64,000 nucleotides of DNA from Lysinibacter sp. HNR (GTDB lineage Bacteria; Actinomycetota; Actinomycetes; Actinomycetales; Microbacteriaceae). Both the position numbers and the translations under genes were made by a program. The stretch covers positions 1,674,001 through 1,738,000 of the forward strand of contig NZ_CP121684.1 in the NCBI RefSeq assembly GCF_029760935.1, in the 5' to 3' direction. This document shows, piece after piece, positions 46,294 through 56,000 of this stretch. The notes below the pieces were generated by a model, which was not told where the DNA came from, made no database searches, and saw nothing but the letters and a program-made list of their open reading frames with translations. Positions within the stretch are counted from its first letter, which is position 1; each line of letters opens with the position of its first letter.

Positions 46294-46321
46294 ATTATGG
46301 GGAATCAACTAAAAGTTGAAA
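46294..46321 (-). promoter_or_regulatory. Candidate promoter of tRNA-Pro
   Basis: On the minus strand TTTCAA (46316-46321) and CATAAT (46294-46299) are 16 nt apart, about 30 nt before the tRNA. A TCAACT-AAA-AGTTGA dyad lies in the spacer. Confidence 0.4.
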
Positions 46322-46511
46322 TAAAGCAGAATAACCTCCGCAAGTCTAACCGAGATTTTTACGCTCTGCCGACACTTTCACATAAAGTACGCAAAAAACA
46401 CTGAAAAAATAAGGAGACGCGCCCGGACGTCACACCAAAAGGTGCATTGGAGGTACAATCTGTACTATGCTAAATATCTGCTGCGGTTGTTACTGCAGAC
46501 AGACACCTTCC

Positions 46512-46582
46512 GGGGATGTAGCTTAGTGGTAAAGCCTTAGTCTTCCAAACTAATGATGCGGGTTCGATTCCCGTCATCCCCT
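46512..46582 (+). tRNA. tRNA-Gly (TCC)
   Basis: This 71-nt tRNA has acceptor GGGGATG/CATCCCC, anticodon loop CTTCCAA (TCC, reading GGA), T arm GCGGGTTCGATTCCCGT, and an encoded CCA at 46583-46585. Confidence 0.96.
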
Positions 46583-46805
46583 CCAAATAACTTTAAAACT
46601 CGAATGTGGCCTATCATGCAGCCTGCGATAGTTCAGTGTGAACCACAAGCTGTCTCAGGTTTTTCTTCGCACTTGCAGCTCTGGCGAAGATGGGCGCGGC
46701 TTTTCGTTCACCGCAGCGCTTATATGTCATCCTACGTGGTTAGGCTCGAAAGCATGTTGATCATCGAACGAGGGCCTAAGAGTGAGCGGCAAATATGAGT
46801 CCTCA

Positions 46806-48920
46806 TTACTGCACCCTCTCTATCGTCACCCACGAAGCGCCCAACACCTGAGACGTGAAATCTCCAGAACTATTGACCGAAAACGCTGTTGACTCAAACG
46901 AGCTATTGTTGACCCTTAGCTGTATTGTAGTGGCGGTCTCTACCGTAATCGCGGCCGATGCAGAAGTATATGACGACGCAACCATACTCTCTGCGCCTCC
47001 CGACGAACTATGTCCGCCCTGACCAATCCATAAACCGCTCGTCACATTATAAAACCCATAAAGTATCCATGCAGCATCACTCGATGCTACGGTACCAAGG
47101 GAGCCTGTGAGCGAATAGGTTCCAGGCTGCAACACTATACTTCCGGAAGTATTCTGAATATCTGCACCAACAGTAGCGTCAGTAGTTGTAAATGCTATAG
47201 CGGTGTTTGCAAGAACACCACTTTGCTCGGTGGAGTTTGAGAATCTCGCATACGCTAACGCCCCACCTTGAGCACCCTGGGCACCCTGAGGACCCTGGGC
47301 ACCTGTGGCGCCTTGAACACCTTGAACACCTTGGAAACCTTGAGGACCGCTGGCACCATCAGTACCGCTGGCGCCCTGAGCACCATCGACACCAGCAGCA
47401 CCACTGGCACCCTGAAAGCCTTGGGGACCGCTAGAACCTTGAGGACCCGAAAGACCTCGCCCGCCCTGTGCACCCTGAAAACCTCGCGCACCCTGAACGC
47501 CCTGCGCACCAGTCGCACCCTGAACACCAGTCGCACCCTGAACACCAGTCGCACCCTGAACACCAGTCGCACCCTGAACACCAGTCGCACCCTGAACACC
47601 CTGAGGACCATCAGCACCCTGAACACCGTCAGCACCATCAGCACCCTGAACACCGTCAGCGCCCTGAACACCCTGAGGACCATCAGCACCCTGTGCACCG
47701 TCAGCACCCTGAACACCCTGAGGACCATCAGCACCCTGAACACCCTGAGGACCATCAGCACCCTGTGCACCGTCAGCACCCTGAACACCCTGAGGACCAT
47801 CAGCACCCTGTGCACCGTCAGCACCCTGAGGACCATCAGCACCCTGAACACCCTGAGGACCATCAGCACCCTGTGCACCATCAGCACCCTGTGCACCATC
47901 AGCACCCTGTGCACCATCAGCACCCTGTGCACCATCAGCACCCTGTGCACCAATCAAACCCTGAACACCGTCAGCACCCTGAACACCTTGAGGACCGTCA
48001 GCACCCTGTGCACCAATCAAACCCTGAACACCCTGAACACCCTGTGCACCATCAGCACCCTGAACACCCTGTGCACCGTCAGCACCCTGAACACCCTGTG
48101 CACCGTCAGCACCCTGAACACCCTGAGGACCATCAGCACCCTGTGCACCGTCAGCACCCTGAACACCCTGAGGACCATCAGCACCCTGTGCACCGTCAGC
48201 ACCCTGAACACCATCAGCACCCTGTGCACCAATCAAACCCTGAACACCTTGAGGACCGTCAGCACCCTGTGCACCAATCAAACCCTGCGCACCAATCGAA
48301 CCCTGCGCACCAATCGAACCCTGCGCACCAATCGAACCCTGCGCACCAATCGAACCCTGCGCACCAATCGAACCCTGCGCACCGTCAGCACCATCAGCAC
48401 CCTGAACGCCCTGAACGCCCTGAACACCCTGAGGACCAATCGAACCCTGAACACCAGCAGAACCGTTAGCACCCTGGGGGCCAGCGGCACCACTAGCACC
48501 CTGGAAGCCCCGAGCACCAGCGACACCCTCTAGGCTTAAGCCTCGCAAACCCTCTGCACCTTGGACACCTTGAGCGCCCTGGGGTCCTTGACTGGGCCCA
48601 CCATCCGCAGGGAAACTCGGATTTGCACTAACCGGGTTGCAAGTCAGCCCAGGCTTGGATGCGTAAAGACCTTGAGGTCCAGCTTTGTACCGCGCCCTCA
48701 GAACGACTCCCTGAGAGAAAGCACTACAGGAATCATCATTTTGAGAATACTTTTGCGACCCTAAGATCACCAGAGGAAGAGCGGAAAGGCTTGCAAAACT
48801 CGCTTCAGAGTTTTTAGGGAATGGTGCAGAAATAGGGGCTTGGGAAAGTCCTATCACCGAGATAAAACCAAAGGAGAGAACGCGCTGAACGTTATGGACA
48901 AAGCCAGGTGCAGGACTCAC
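46806..48920 (-). CDS. Collagen-like repeat protein with globular C-terminal domain
   Basis: This 704-residue protein has an N-terminal region with a weak signal-peptide-like segment ([19 protein letters not shown], about 14-32) and cysteines near 65 and 94. A Gly-X-Y domain spans about 112-552, dominated by [15 protein letters not shown] triplets with a short break near 127-132. The C-terminal domain of about 150 residues (about 553-704) looks like an all-beta TNF/C1q-type or BclA-like head ([37 protein letters not shown]). Such proteins form trimeric surface fibres. Proline is scarce and no LPxTG or membrane anchor is visible. GTG 48920 has AAGGAG 7 nt upstream. A strong TATAAT at 48967-48972 (minus) is a likely -10. 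Confidence 0.88.
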   Translation of the reverse strand: MSPAPGFVHNVQRVLSFGFISVIGLSQAPISAPFPKNSEASFASLSALPLVILGSQKYSQNDDSCSAFSQGVVLRARYKAGPQGLYASKPGLTCNPVSANPSFPADGGPSQGPQGAQGVQGAEGLRGLSLEGVAGARGFQGASGAAGPQGANGSAGVQGSIGPQGVQGVQGVQGADGADGAQGSIGAQGSIGAQGSIGAQGSIGAQGSIGAQGLIGAQGADGPQGVQGLIGAQGADGVQGADGAQGADGPQGVQGADGAQGADGPQGVQGADGAQGVQGADGAQGVQGADGAQGVQGVQGLIGAQGADGPQGVQGADGVQGLIGAQGADGAQGADGAQGADGAQGADGAQGADGPQGVQGADGPQGADGAQGADGPQGVQGADGAQGADGPQGVQGADGPQGVQGADGAQGADGPQGVQGADGVQGADGADGVQGADGPQGVQGATGVQGATGVQGATGVQGATGVQGATGAQGVQGARGFQGAQGGRGLSGPQGSSGPQGFQGASGAAGVDGAQGASGTDGASGPQGFQGVQGVQGATGAQGPQGAQGAQGGALAYARFSNSTEQSGVLANTAIAFTTTDATVGADIQNTSGSIVLQPGTYSLTGSLGTVASSDAAWILYGFYNVTSGLWIGQGGHSSSGGAESMVASSYTSASAAITVETATTIQLRVNNSSFESTAFSVNSSGDFTSQVLGASWVTIERVQ
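47265..48587 (-). repeat. Collagen-coding tandem repeat array
   Basis: About 1.3 kb of short-period DNA repeats, built from 9-nt units encoding [15 protein letters not shown] triplets in 18- to 45-nt higher-order blocks. Five successive near-identical 18-nt copies encode the GSIGAQ run (about 48283-48375). The array also opens long frames on the other strand; these are by-products. Confidence 0.9.
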
Positions 48921-48966
48921 AGTAATTCTCCTTAAATAAATTTTAAGTTCTTAACCACTATCGGAA

Positions 48967-48972
48967 ATTATA
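48967..48972 (-). promoter_or_regulatory. Consensus -10 of the collagen-like gene
   Basis: TATAAT on the minus strand, 46 nt before the GTG start, in an AT-rich region (48921-49100). No clear -35 is seen at 17 nt, so a regulator or extended -10 may be needed. Confidence 0.4.
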
Positions 48973-49172
48973 GATAACAATATGACAAGAAAGATACTAA
49001 TTAAATAAACTTTGATACATAATCAGTTTTACTTCAGTGAATCCCTCGCCAACCTATCGATAAAAAAAGTGTTTAAAATGCAACAAAACACTTATTAAAC
49101 CCCAGTGGACCATATTTGTGGGACCATAAGCCGACGACTGAGACTACTCCATACCCGTGAGCAGGAAGCAGA

Positions 49173-50858
49173 CTATTCTAAATTCAGATCACTCAAAAAC
49201 CGTGACGGGCTCCTAGATCGATCACGAGCGCCACGCTTTGCCCAGGACAGAGCAAGCCCGGTGCGGGCTCGTGTGATAGCAACGTAGAGGAGTCGCCGCT
49301 CCTCCTCCACCGCCTCCGGGGTTTCCGCATACGAAATAGGGAGCAACCCTTCACTCACACCCGGCACATAAACGTACTCCCACTCCAACCCCTTAGCCGT
49401 ATGGATTGTAGCCAGGGTTACAGCGTCTAACACTGGTTCGTGCTGCGTGTTTTGACGCTCTAGAAGGTCATCGCTAAAAGCTCGCAGTGTGGTGTTCTGG
49501 GGTGCCTCATCCACCAGGGCCATCAGAGCGCTCAGAGCGTCCCAGCGCTCACGCACTGCCCCCGCTTCAGTCGGCGGCTCCTGCGTCCACCCCAGCGAAC
49601 GAAGCACATCACTAACCGTCTGAAACAGGGGTTCGCTCACAGCTACAAGCGCGGCCGCCCTGATAGCGTGAACGGCCTGTTTAACAACCGTCCGCTCAAA
49701 AAACCGCCCAGCACCCCGAACCTGATAGCTGATCCCCCTGCGTGCGAGGGCGGTTTCCAAGAGAAAAGACTGAACATTAAGCCGAAACAAAACCGCGATA
49801 TCACGAGCAGAAACACCGCTCTCTATTTGCACCGCAATCGCATTAGCCACGTTCTCCGCTTCGGATTGGTCATCCGCCGCAACGCTCACCGTGGGTACCG
49901 CTCCCCCCTGCTGTTGCTCCGTTGCGGGTCTCAAGCGCAGAGCGCCCCTCTGGTTTTTCATCAGAGAGTTTGCCGTAGAAACGATAGGAGCCTGTGAACG
50001 GTAGTTTTGCTCGAGCCTAACCACGGTAGAGTCAGGATAGGTCACACCGAACTGAAGCAGGTATTCACTTGACGCACCTGCAAACGAGTAGATGGTTTGA
50101 CTCGCATCACCCACCACACAGAGGTCACGGCGATCACCTACCCAAGCCGAGAGCAGAGCGTGTTGCAGGGGCGAGACATCCTGATACTCATCCACAACAA
50201 AATGACGGTACTGTTCCCTCACTTGCAAAGCAACCCGAGGTTCGTTCTCGAACATGCCCAGGGTAAGCATCAGGACGTCTTCAAAATCGATCTGACGTCG
50301 CTCATCCTTGAGTCGCTCGTAGCAGTCCATGAGCTCGAGAAGTTGCTGTTGGCTCAGTCCACTCGGCTTTGCCCGAGTGACTAGGGCTCGCTCATATTGA
50401 GCGGGCGAGAGCATATTAACCTTGCGCCACTCAATCTCCGACGCCACATCTCGCAAAGACTCGGCGTCAACCGGAAGGTGCAATTGCTCTGCAGCCTGCC
50501 CGAGATTTCTCCCCTTACCCGTGAGTAGGCTCGGAGCAGTCCCGCCGACGACCTGGGGCCAAAAAAAACTGAGCTGGGAGAGGGCCGCCGAGTGAAACGT
50601 TCGTGCGGACACCCCGCTGGCACCCAATTGTCGCAGACGGACACGAAGCTCACCTGCAGCCCGATCGGTAAAGGTGAGCGCCATCACACGTTGCGCCGAA
50701 TAGGCTCCACTCGCAACGCCGTAGGCGATGCGGTGAGTAATCGTACGGGTCTTACCCGTGCCCGCACCCGCCAAGATAACCAGCGGGCCACGCAAAGCCA
50801 TCGCGGCACGGCGCTGCTCTTCATCAAGCCCCTGCAATAACACTGGAATATCGGTCAT
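49173..50858 (-). CDS. UvrD/PcrA-family DNA helicase, short UvrD2-like
   Basis: This 561-residue SF1 helicase has Walker A LAGAGTGKTRTITHRIA (about 29), VVDEYQDVSPLQ (motif II), GDASQTIYSFAGAS (motif III), TIHTAKGLEWEYVYVPG (motif V) and RRLLYVAITRAR (motif VI). It matches the mycobacterial UvrD2 core, but stops after motif VI and has no HRDC domain or tetracysteine. It probably unwinds DNA in repair. ATG 50858 overlaps the Nudix stop by 4 nt. Confidence 0.92.
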   Translation of the reverse strand: MTDIPVLLQGLDEEQRRAAMALRGPLVILAGAGTGKTRTITHRIAYGVASGAYSAQRVMALTFTDRAAGELRVRLRQLGASGVSARTFHSAALSQLSFFWPQVVGGTAPSLLTGKGRNLGQAAEQLHLPVDAESLRDVASEIEWRKVNMLSPAQYERALVTRAKPSGLSQQQLLELMDCYERLKDERRQIDFEDVLMLTLGMFENEPRVALQVREQYRHFVVDEYQDVSPLQHALLSAWVGDRRDLCVVGDASQTIYSFAGASSEYLLQFGVTYPDSTVVRLEQNYRSQAPIVSTANSLMKNQRGALRLRPATEQQQGGAVPTVSVAADDQSEAENVANAIAVQIESGVSARDIAVLFRLNVQSFLLETALARRGISYQVRGAGRFFERTVVKQAVHAIRAAALVAVSEPLFQTVSDVLRSLGWTQEPPTEAGAVRERWDALSALMALVDEAPQNTTLRAFSDDLLERQNTQHEPVLDAVTLATIHTAKGLEWEYVYVPGVSEGLLPISYAETPEAVEEERRLLYVAITRARTGLALSWAKRGARDRSRSPSRFLSDLNLE

Positions 50859-51772
50859 GCTTCTGCAAGCCAATCATCAATCAGCCGTCTGGCAATAGAT
50901 GAAACACCCGGCAGCTTAATAGTGGCAGGAATCGCACGCACATCGTCCCGGCTCACCCAGCGCAGCTCGGCGATCTCTTTTCCATCAGGTACGGCATCAT
51001 TCGGATCTTGATCGGGGGCAATTGTCGCTTCAAAGCCCAGCATGAGGGAACGAGGAAACGGCCAGGGCTGTGAAGCACGGTATCGCGGGTTTACCACGCG
51101 GATACCAGACTCCTCAAACACCTCACGAAGCACAGCGTCTTCAAGCGATTCTCCCGCTTCTACAAATCCCGCAAGTAACGAGTATCGTTCTACCTCCCAG
51201 AGCACATTCGACCCGAGCAAAATACGATCATTTGAGTCGCGAACCAGCACAATCACGGCCGGATCGATACGCGGAAAAAATTCTTCACCCGATTCGGGAT
51301 CATAACGCATCCACCCACCGTGATCCGTGACAGTAACTCGTCCAGTGGTTGGCGAGAACCTATAGTCCTCGTGCCAGCGCGCAACGGCTAAAGCCTGAAC
51401 CAACAGATCAGAGTGCTCTGACGAAAGATGCTTCATGACGTCGCGAGCCGAGGCAAAGATAAGACCCGGTGAATCCTCCCCGTCGAGCGCCCTCACAAAA
51501 ACGGGTATTGTACGAACACCCCTCGCACCCGCCACACGCCCCAGGTAGAAGTCCTCCCCCTCGCTCGGTAGCTGAGATGCCGACAAAAACTTAATCGCGG
51601 GAGGCTCCATGTCGGATGCGACAATAAGAACCCTTCCACGGGACAGCACCAAGAAACGCGCATCAGGATGGTTATGGGCGCCCGCCAGCAGCTGCGGGTC
51701 TTCCCGCGTAGCGGCATCACGATTATGCTGCGATAACGAAAAAAGAGGATGCGAATGATGAGGTTTAACCAC
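50855..51772 (-). CDS. NudC-like Nudix hydrolase lacking zinc ligands
   Basis: This 305-residue protein has a degenerate N-terminal domain, the Nudix box GFVEAGESLEDAVLREVFEE (about 205-224) and the SQPWPFP motif that marks NADH pyrophosphatases. It should hydrolyse NADH/NAD+ or remove NAD caps. The zinc ribbon, normally two CxxC pairs before PRxDPAVI, reads YRFSPTTGRVTVTDHGGWMR with no cysteine. GTG 51772 is chosen because GGAGG lies just upstream; a GTG at 51832 would invade the divergent promoter. It is coupled to the helicase gene. Confidence 0.9.
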   Translation of the reverse strand: MVKPHHSHPLFSLSQHNRDAATREDPQLLAGAHNHPDARFLVLSRGRVLIVASDMEPPAIKFLSASQLPSEGEDFYLGRVAGARGVRTIPVFVRALDGEDSPGLIFASARDVMKHLSSEHSDLLVQALAVARWHEDYRFSPTTGRVTVTDHGGWMRYDPESGEEFFPRIDPAVIVLVRDSNDRILLGSNVLWEVERYSLLAGFVEAGESLEDAVLREVFEESGIRVVNPRYRASQPWPFPRSLMLGFEATIAPDQDPNDAVPDGKEIAELRWVSRDDVRAIPATIKLPGVSSIARRLIDDWLAEA

Positions 51773-51843
51773 GTGCCCCCTCCATCTCTTGTTTTCATCG
51801 GTTTTTCTGCTGCGGCTTACGGCCAAGTTCACACAGCACGGGT

Positions 51844-51849
51844 TAGTCT
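51844..51849 (+). promoter_or_regulatory. Probable leaderless -10 of the phosphotransferase-like gene
   Basis: TAGTCT ends 7 nt before the ATG at 51857 and no Shine-Dalgarno is present, so transcription probably starts at or next to the start codon. The same layout occurs at polA, pdtaR and other genes here. Confidence 0.5.
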
Positions 51850-51856
51850 TGATTAC

Positions 51857-53005
51857 ATGGTTCGCTCACATCTCACTCTAGCCGCGCTTGCGACCTCTGC
51901 TGTACCAAACCTTGATGTTACTCAGGTTCGCGAACACACCTACCATGGGGAGGGAGACTACCTTTCCGCCGTTCTCAGTGTCGCAAACGGGGAAGAAGTA
52001 ATCATCCGAATCCCCACCTCACAGACGGCAGAGACACAGCAGTCTGCCGATCTTCTGGGTCTGGCCGCACTCACCTCGGGTGCCCGCCAAAGCCTCCCCT
52101 TCCGCATCACAGAGGCTCTGGGACAGACGCGGGCTAAGAATACCCGTTCCATCGTTTACACATACCTACCCGGTTACAAGGTTCGAGAAAACCAGATCAC
52201 GGATGACTCCACCCTGGTTCCCTCTATCGCCGTTACCACGGCTGCTATCCACCGACTCCCCAGCAAGCTTGTCCTGGACGCGGGGCTTCCCGTGCAGAGT
52301 TCTGCGGACGTCCACGAGGAGATATCCCGCCTTCTTGCCCGTGCAGAAGCAACTAGGCTCGTCCCCACAAGCGTTCTGAATCGCTGGAAAAATGTTATGA
52401 AAGACCGCCAGTTGTGGCAGTTCAGCACAACAGTTATCAATGGAACGCTCTCGGCCGAATCGCTACTACTTAACGAAGAGTCAGAGATTTCCGCAGTTCT
52501 TGGCTGGTCGGGGCTTCGTGTATCGGATCCCGCCCTCGACTTTTGCTGGCTCACCAGTGCACCGGCACACACGCTAGCCGCAGTTATCAACAGATACGCG
52601 CAATTGCGTGACCTCGCAAACCCCGCCGACCTCCTGAGACGCATCGAGTTTTATACAGAGCTAGAAGTGGCCAAGTGGCTGCTTCACGGTAAAGACATCC
52701 ACGATCAGGAAATCATTGACGACGCAGTGGCAATGTTTGCAACGCTGGTAGACCGTATTACCGGAGACCACTCCCTCGATCCCGATACCCACTCGATGAG
52801 TGTTACCGAAGTTCAGGACCTGCTCGGGCGGGTACCCGCAAACGTGTCGATGCGCGTCGAGCCTGACGCCGAGGGAATCCTTGATGACGGAGAGTTGGAG
52901 GCTCGGGCCGAGGTTGAGGATGATTTTGCCGAAGAAAAGAACAACGCCACCCCGCAGTCCCCCGCGGGCGAGCACGAGACCGTTCCGGTAGAGCGACTCA
53001 CATAG
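51857..53005 (+). CDS. Phosphotransferase-fold protein, probable pseudokinase
   Basis: This 382-residue protein looks like the aminoglycoside/macrolide phosphotransferase family common in Microbacteriaceae beside nudC. The catalytic HGDxxxxN motif is replaced by NGTLSAES (residues 195-202), and the metal-binding IDW/D segment by LGWSG (215-219). The structural DPALDF (224-229) is kept. Loss of both aspartates predicts no kinase activity. The C-terminal 60 residues are acidic and disordered. ATG 51857 gives the family N-terminus (SHLTLAALATSAVP). It is divergent from the Nudix gene, with an 84-nt gap. Confidence 0.8.
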   Translation: MVRSHLTLAALATSAVPNLDVTQVREHTYHGEGDYLSAVLSVANGEEVIIRIPTSQTAETQQSADLLGLAALTSGARQSLPFRITEALGQTRAKNTRSIVYTYLPGYKVRENQITDDSTLVPSIAVTTAAIHRLPSKLVLDAGLPVQSSADVHEEISRLLARAEATRLVPTSVLNRWKNVMKDRQLWQFSTTVINGTLSAESLLLNEESEISAVLGWSGLRVSDPALDFCWLTSAPAHTLAAVINRYAQLRDLANPADLLRRIEFYTELEVAKWLLHGKDIHDQEIIDDAVAMFATLVDRITGDHSLDPDTHSMSVTEVQDLLGRVPANVSMRVEPDAEGILDDGELEARAEVEDDFAEEKNNATPQSPAGEHETVPVERLT

Positions 53006-53092
53006 GGGCGCAGCACCGAACGCTGGCCGACTAAGCACACACCGCCGCACAAAGCCCCAGCCCGCTTCTGTCTTGAGGTCGCCACAAAGAGA

Positions 53093-56000
53093 TCACATCT
53101 GGTTCTGACTCGAAACCGCCGCAAACCATATGCTCTCCATCTGCTCCAGGGAAGGCAGAGAAGTCGGACGGATAATTGTGTTCTCTGCAACATAGTACAG
53201 AGCCACGCTGACCCGATCCAACTCGATGTTTTTCCATGTGGCATAGGCAACACGATAGAGCGCAAGCTGTAGTTGACGCTCAGCTATTTCCGCTTCGGTG
53301 CGAGGAGCCCGTCCCGTTTTCCAATCAACAATCTCAAAATGCTCCACCCCCTCTATATTCTGCGAGTAGACCGCGTCGATTTTACACACGAGGGTGCGAC
53401 CCGCAAAGGGAATGTGTATCTCCCGCTCCACCTCAACGGGCTGCCGATCGCCCCACTCCGAGGCTTCGAACGTGGCCTGAAGCTGAGCTAACGTTATCGA
53501 CCCTCCCTCGTGGGAACCGTCTGCAGCACCGCTCGCTTCACCATCAATATCGTGTTCTGGATCGATAAACGGAGAAAAAACGTCATCAAGAAGGGGGATA
53601 GCGCTTCCTCGCGGAGTGGCGTATCTCTGTTCAACCCACTCGTGAAACTGGGTTCCCAACCGGGTCTGCGCAAAAGGCTTTTGAGGAACGGGGCGACGCA
53701 TACGGCGCACAATCTCATCGGGATTGGAAATAAAATCCTTAAATCCGGAAGCGGTGATTCTCTGGGGAAGCAGCGCACCTTCTCCCCGGGTGTTCTCCCG
53801 CTGCCGTTCCTCAAGCAGCAGTATTAAATCGTTACGAATGTCGGGGGTGATTAGTCGCATAAGCTGCTCTGCGGATAGTGAATCTCGCAGCTGGGTTACC
53901 ATCGCAGAAGCATCTTCCACAACAGGCCGCCGAGATCCAAGGGGATCCCCCGGCCACTCAAATGAGGCCTGCGTGCTGTTCAACGGGTTCTCTCTGTACT
54001 CGGAAGATTCCGGCACCTCTGCGACCAGCCCAGCCTGCACAAGCTCCGTCAGGAAGCGACTCGGACTTCTGGGCCTGGTTTGTTCCGCCCAGAAGGAACC
54101 GGAGAGCAACAGCCTCTCCCGCGCCCGGGTGGTAGCAACATAGATTAGACGGCGCTCCTCACCTTCCTGCCGCTCTCTGGCCTGATTTTTGTACTCTGTC
54201 AACAGATCGTTAAATTCCTTCTGAGTGTGCACTTCCCTCCAGGGAAGTGAGGGCAGCGAGGCGGCATCACCCTTAAGCTCATCGGGAAGCTGGCCAATTC
54301 GAAGCCATCCCGCACCCGAGCGTGAGGGAGAGGGAAAGTCACCCTCACACAGGCGCGGAACCGCCACAACATCCCACTCGAGCCCTTTTGCACCGTGAGC
54401 AGTGATCAGTTGCACCGCGTTGGGGTCGGGAGCTTCCGGTCTGGCCGCAAAGCTGTCCTGCCGTTCTGCGTGATCCAACCAAGACAAAAAACTCGGCAGG
54501 GTGCTGTCTTCATTAGTAGCCACAAAGTTGGCAATAACATCGTAGAGGGCATCCAGATTGCGACGCGCGTGCTTCTGCGCTTCCTTAACATCCACCCCCG
54601 TGGCCCCCACATGACCGGTTACCGCCATAACCTCGGTGTCCAAACGCAATTCAACTTCAACGATGCGCACCAGGTCTGCGATGCTGAGGGAGGTTCGTGA
54701 CCGAATGGTGGCGATGACCTCTCCCGCCTCCCGTATCCGACGAAGCCCTTCCCGGCTAAAACCACGAAGCATCTCGTGCTTATCATCAGTTGCAGCAGCC
54801 ACCGCATCAAGCGCATCAATAAGGGATGCGCTGTCTTCTGGTGCGAGTGACTCCCGCCTGATCCGCTGCTGCTCCGCGCTGAGCGGAGTAAGCTTCCAAT
54901 CGTGCGCAACAAGCCACCGCGCGGCGGAGTGCAGAGCGGCCAGATCGCTCACACCAATTCTCCAGCGAGGACCGCTCAGGGTTCTGATCAGGGCGGAGTT
55001 TGCATCCGTAAACCACACAGTGCGAAGCATCGAAACGATATCTACCACCTCGGGGCTACTCAGAAGCCCCCCGAGCCCCAGGATACGATTGGGTACCCCT
55101 TCGCGCGTAAGTGCATCTGAAAACTGGGACATAATGGAGCGGTTGCGGCAGATAACCGCTCCAGACACCGGGGATTGCGGGGTGGCCCGGGCGATTTGAT
55201 CCGCCATCCAGCGAGCCACTGCAGTGGCTTCATCCTCGATAGTTTCGGGATACACCGTCTGAACCAATCCGGCGGGGGCCTCCGGTCGCGCGGAGAGAGT
55301 TTCAACCGGGACACGAGACTTCTGTGTGAGCGGTGTAACCAGGTGATTTGCCACGTCAAGAACAGCGCGGGAGTTCCGCCAGCTAGTTGACAGGCTCAGA
55401 ATCCGAGAGTTCCCGCGCGCAAACTGGGTACTAAAGGTGTTGAGGTTGTCTGAGCTTGCTCCTCTCCAACCGTAAATGGACTGGTGCGGGTCTCCCACCG
55501 CCATGACCCCGTGGTTTGCAAAGAGTTCTGCCAACAACCAGGTCTGAACCACCGAGGTATCCTGGTACTCATCAAGCAGAATCACCCGATGCCTGGCCCG
55601 GTAGTCGGAAACGGTTGCCTTCGAACGGCGGCACACCTCAAGCGCCAGCGCGACTTGATCGGAAAACTCCAAGAAACCGCGCCGTCGTTTCTCCTCCGTA
55701 TAGCGTTCGGCAAGCGCCACCAGAGGGTGTAGAGCCGACACCTCACCAACGGCGGTTACCACCGAGGCGTAGGGGGTTTTCTTAGAACCGGTTTCACTGA
55801 TGGGGAGGTCGAGCAACCGCTCAAATTCGGTTGCAATGTCAAGAATTTGCTCTGCAGTACACAGGTTCTCACGCATCGCTCTTTCCAGGTGAAGAACGGC
55901 GTCTGTAATACGTCCCACGCTCCGATCGAGCGATACCAAACGGGTATCCTCACTTGCGACAACAGTCTGGCGAGCAAGACGCCAGGCGGTAGACTCATCA

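Noticed and set aside
47268-48533. Two long plus-strand reading frames of about 421 and 333 codons across the collagen-like region
   Set aside because: They are antisense products of the 9-nt repeats, with low-complexity Thr/Leu/Ser or His/Pro/Glu patterns, no Shine-Dalgarno and no recognisable domain.
47260-48590. Possible CRISPR array in the repetitive region
   Set aside because: The repeats are short, codon-periodic and directly adjacent, without unique spacers, and encode Gly-X-Y.
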